From Natrialba aegyptia DSM 13077 (GTDB lineage Archaea; Halobacteriota; Halobacteria; Halobacteriales; Natrialbaceae), in contig NZ_AOIP01000020.1 of the NCBI RefSeq assembly GCF_000337535.1, forward strand, positions 32,725 to 73,287: a DNA stretch of 40,563 nt. The letters run 5' to 3'. The notes beneath the pieces were generated by a model that was given only the letters and a program-made list of their open reading frames with translations, did no database searches and was not told the DNA's origin. A program made the position numbers and the translations under genes. Positions 39,554 through 40,563 of this stretch are shown here, piece after piece. Position 1 is the first letter of the stretch, and the number at the start of each line of letters is the position of its first letter.

Positions 39554-40563
39554 CTGTCTTCAAATAGAAGACAGATAGATCGGCGTAAAGTATTATCAAG
39601 TATTAGTGGAGCAAGCATTGGTTTATTTGGGATTGGGAACACTCCGATAACTACAAGAGCAGATCCCATTGATCCGTGCCCACCTGATTGTGGGAGTGGT
39701 GTTGGAGGTGACTCGGATACACAGACATTGGACACTTCTTCGGGTGAATATCGATTAAGCAGTATTATGTATGCTGATATACATAATTCCTGGCCAGATC
39801 CAGGTGACTACCCAGAATATATTTATAGGATTAAAATAAGTGGCATGGGAACTGCTAATATTGGTGGAAACGATACTTCATCAATATTGCGGAATATGTT
39901 TACTATAGACGTAACTGGCGATGTGGTTCAAGCAAGCCAACCCATTGAACCATATGCAATAGGTGGATATGAGTATATGCAAACTAGAGAGGATGATCAC
40001 GATGATTCATTTTATGATGAGGAGGCGGGCGCAGCAGCCGTTGTTTCTGGTGCATTTGACATTGGGATTGCGATTGGACCGGCCATCCTTCGGAGGACAG
40101 TACCCGGTATTATAGCAACAATGGCTTTCGCATATCTTACTCAAAGTTCAGGTGGTGAATCTGGCAACCATTACCAACGTATTTGGGAGTGGGATGATGA
40201 TATTGGACAAGGAGTTACTGAGAGTGCAGTATATGCTGACCTAACAGTAAGAATTAAAAAAGGTAATACGTCAAATATTGATGTGGAAGGAGTGACGACT
40301 TCTTCGTTACCTGTCAATAATGCTTATGCAAGTGATGATTTTGATCTCACAGCACCAGATAATGTCGGGAATCTTAGAACTATGAATACATCAGACTTGC
40401 GTAAAAGAGAACATATTAGGGTTGCTGAAGATGAATTAAGTTCACAACAGAAGAATATGTTATTAAGTAAAGAAACTCGAGAGATACTCCAAAATGAGGG
40501 CGAATTAATAATTGGTGCAAATACTGTTGTTGGTCAATCTATCTTAGAACTTCGAAAAAAAAA
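39554..40563 (+). CDS. Tat-signal secreted protein of unknown function (3' end beyond window, non-canonical start)
   Basis: The frame is open from 39539 to the last base, so the gene continues outside. It opens with a clear twin-arginine signal: 'RRQIDRRKVLSSISGASIG' followed by a short hydrophobic stretch and an Ala-x-Ala-like region. No ATG, GTG or TTG lies in frame before the signal. A stop at 39536-39538 bounds it, and the only near-cognate start in a sensible place is CTG at 39554; the first ATG (39767) would drop the signal. Later parts contain a Cys pair ('DPCPPDCGSG'), an acidic stretch ('REDDHDDSFYDEE'), a hydrophobic segment ('AAAVVSGAFDIGIAIGPAIL', then 'PGIIATMAFAYL') and a Trp motif ('YQRIWEWDDDIGQG'). 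I recognise no family. It may be a live gene with a rare start, a decayed gene, or carry a sequencing error. Confidence 0.6.
   Translation, partial: MSSNRRQIDRRKVLSSISGASIGLFGIGNTPITTRADPIDPCPPDCGSGVGGDSDTQTLDTSSGEYRLSSIMYADIHNSWPDPGDYPEYIYRIKISGMGTANIGGNDTSSILRNMFTIDVTGDVVQASQPIEPYAIGGYEYMQTREDDHDDSFYDEEAGAAAVVSGAFDIGIAIGPAILRRTVPGIIATMAFAYLTQSSGGESGNHYQRIWEWDDDIGQGVTESAVYADLTVRIKKGNTSNIDVEGVTTSSLPVNNAYASDDFDLTAPDNVGNLRTMNTSDLRKREHIRVAEDELSSQQKNMLLSKETREILQNEGELIIGANTVVGQSILELRKK

Larger units (their letters stand above)
38870..40563. mobile_element. AT-rich tail, probable edge of an acquired island
   Basis: Composition changes abruptly just after the zinc-finger gene promoter, from GC-rich to markedly AT-rich (roughly 35-40% G+C by eye past 39,085) and stays so to the window end. 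Codon use in the long ORF is A/T-ending, unlike all genes to the left. No integrase, transposase, tRNA or direct repeat marking an attachment site was seen, so the element type is open. The window ends in a run of nine A. Confidence 0.55.

Noticed and set aside
39480-39578. Joining the 32-codon frame at 39480 to the Tat-signal frame by a frameshift
   Set aside because: The joined product would place a hydrophobic stretch before the twin-arginine motif, which is not how Tat signals are built; a changed start codon is simpler.
39547-39735. 62-codon minus-strand frame in the AT-rich tail
   Set aside because: Lies opposite the Tat-signal region, which has much stronger coding evidence.
1-40563. 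Search for CRISPR arrays, tRNA, rRNA, RNase P RNA, SRP RNA, transposases and integrases
   Set aside because: None recognised by eye; a covariance-model search would be needed to exclude intron-containing tRNAs fully.

Overview
The window is almost certainly from a haloarchaeon (class Halobacteria), most likely a member of the Natrialbales. From about 1 to 38,870 it is GC-rich, and nearly every protein is strongly acidic (Asp/Glu-rich, few Lys). Its genes are archaeal in type: MC1 chromosomal protein, archaeal PheST, archaeal splicing endonuclease EndA, a CetZ/FtsZ-like GTPase, Tat-dependent export and TATA-box promoters placed for leaderless or very short-leader mRNAs. No rRNA, tRNA, CRISPR array or transposase was recognised.

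Layout. 1-2052: 3' part of a membrane heterodisulfide-reductase-like Fe-S oxidoreductase, then a convergent PAS histidine kinase, with a YbjQ-family gene divergent from the kinase. 4664-10471: two leucyl-tRNA synthetases in a row, one bacterial in type and one archaeal, each with its own promoter. 10567-12458: Hsp20, a one-cysteine Bcp peroxiredoxin and prephenate dehydratase. 12654-13525: a short leader ORF overlapping an opsin-family membrane protein that has lost the retinal-binding lysine. 13522-15926: a NarK-like MFS transporter and BluB (5,6-dimethylbenzimidazole synthase). 16033-16775: MC1 and a small AbrB-like protein, divergent. 17146-20055: a Tat-exported M14 zinc carboxypeptidase. 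20108-27018: pheT and pheS (1-base overlap), an unknown acidic protein and trpS, so five synthetase genes lie within 22.5 kb. 27117-35371: a moxR ATPase convergent with a tightly overlapping operon of a DUF4129 protein, a small membrane protein, a DUF58 protein and a polytopic membrane protein; this is the MoxR/DUF58/DUF4129 envelope-type locus. 35528-38831: a divergent tubulin-superfamily GTPase, endA and a NucS-N-domain/zinc-finger protein.

From about 38,870 to the end the composition drops abruptly to AT-rich and the typical acidic, GC-rich codon use disappears. This tail looks like the edge of an acquired island. It holds one long ORF running off the window, with a clear twin-arginine signal but no normal start codon.

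The points most worth a second look are the lysine-less opsin with its coupled leader ORF, the twin LeuRS genes, a palindromic repeat family (two copies), a 22-bp palindrome over the trpS promoter, an eight-unit 7-bp tandem array at the end of endA, and the AT-rich island with its Tat-signal ORF.
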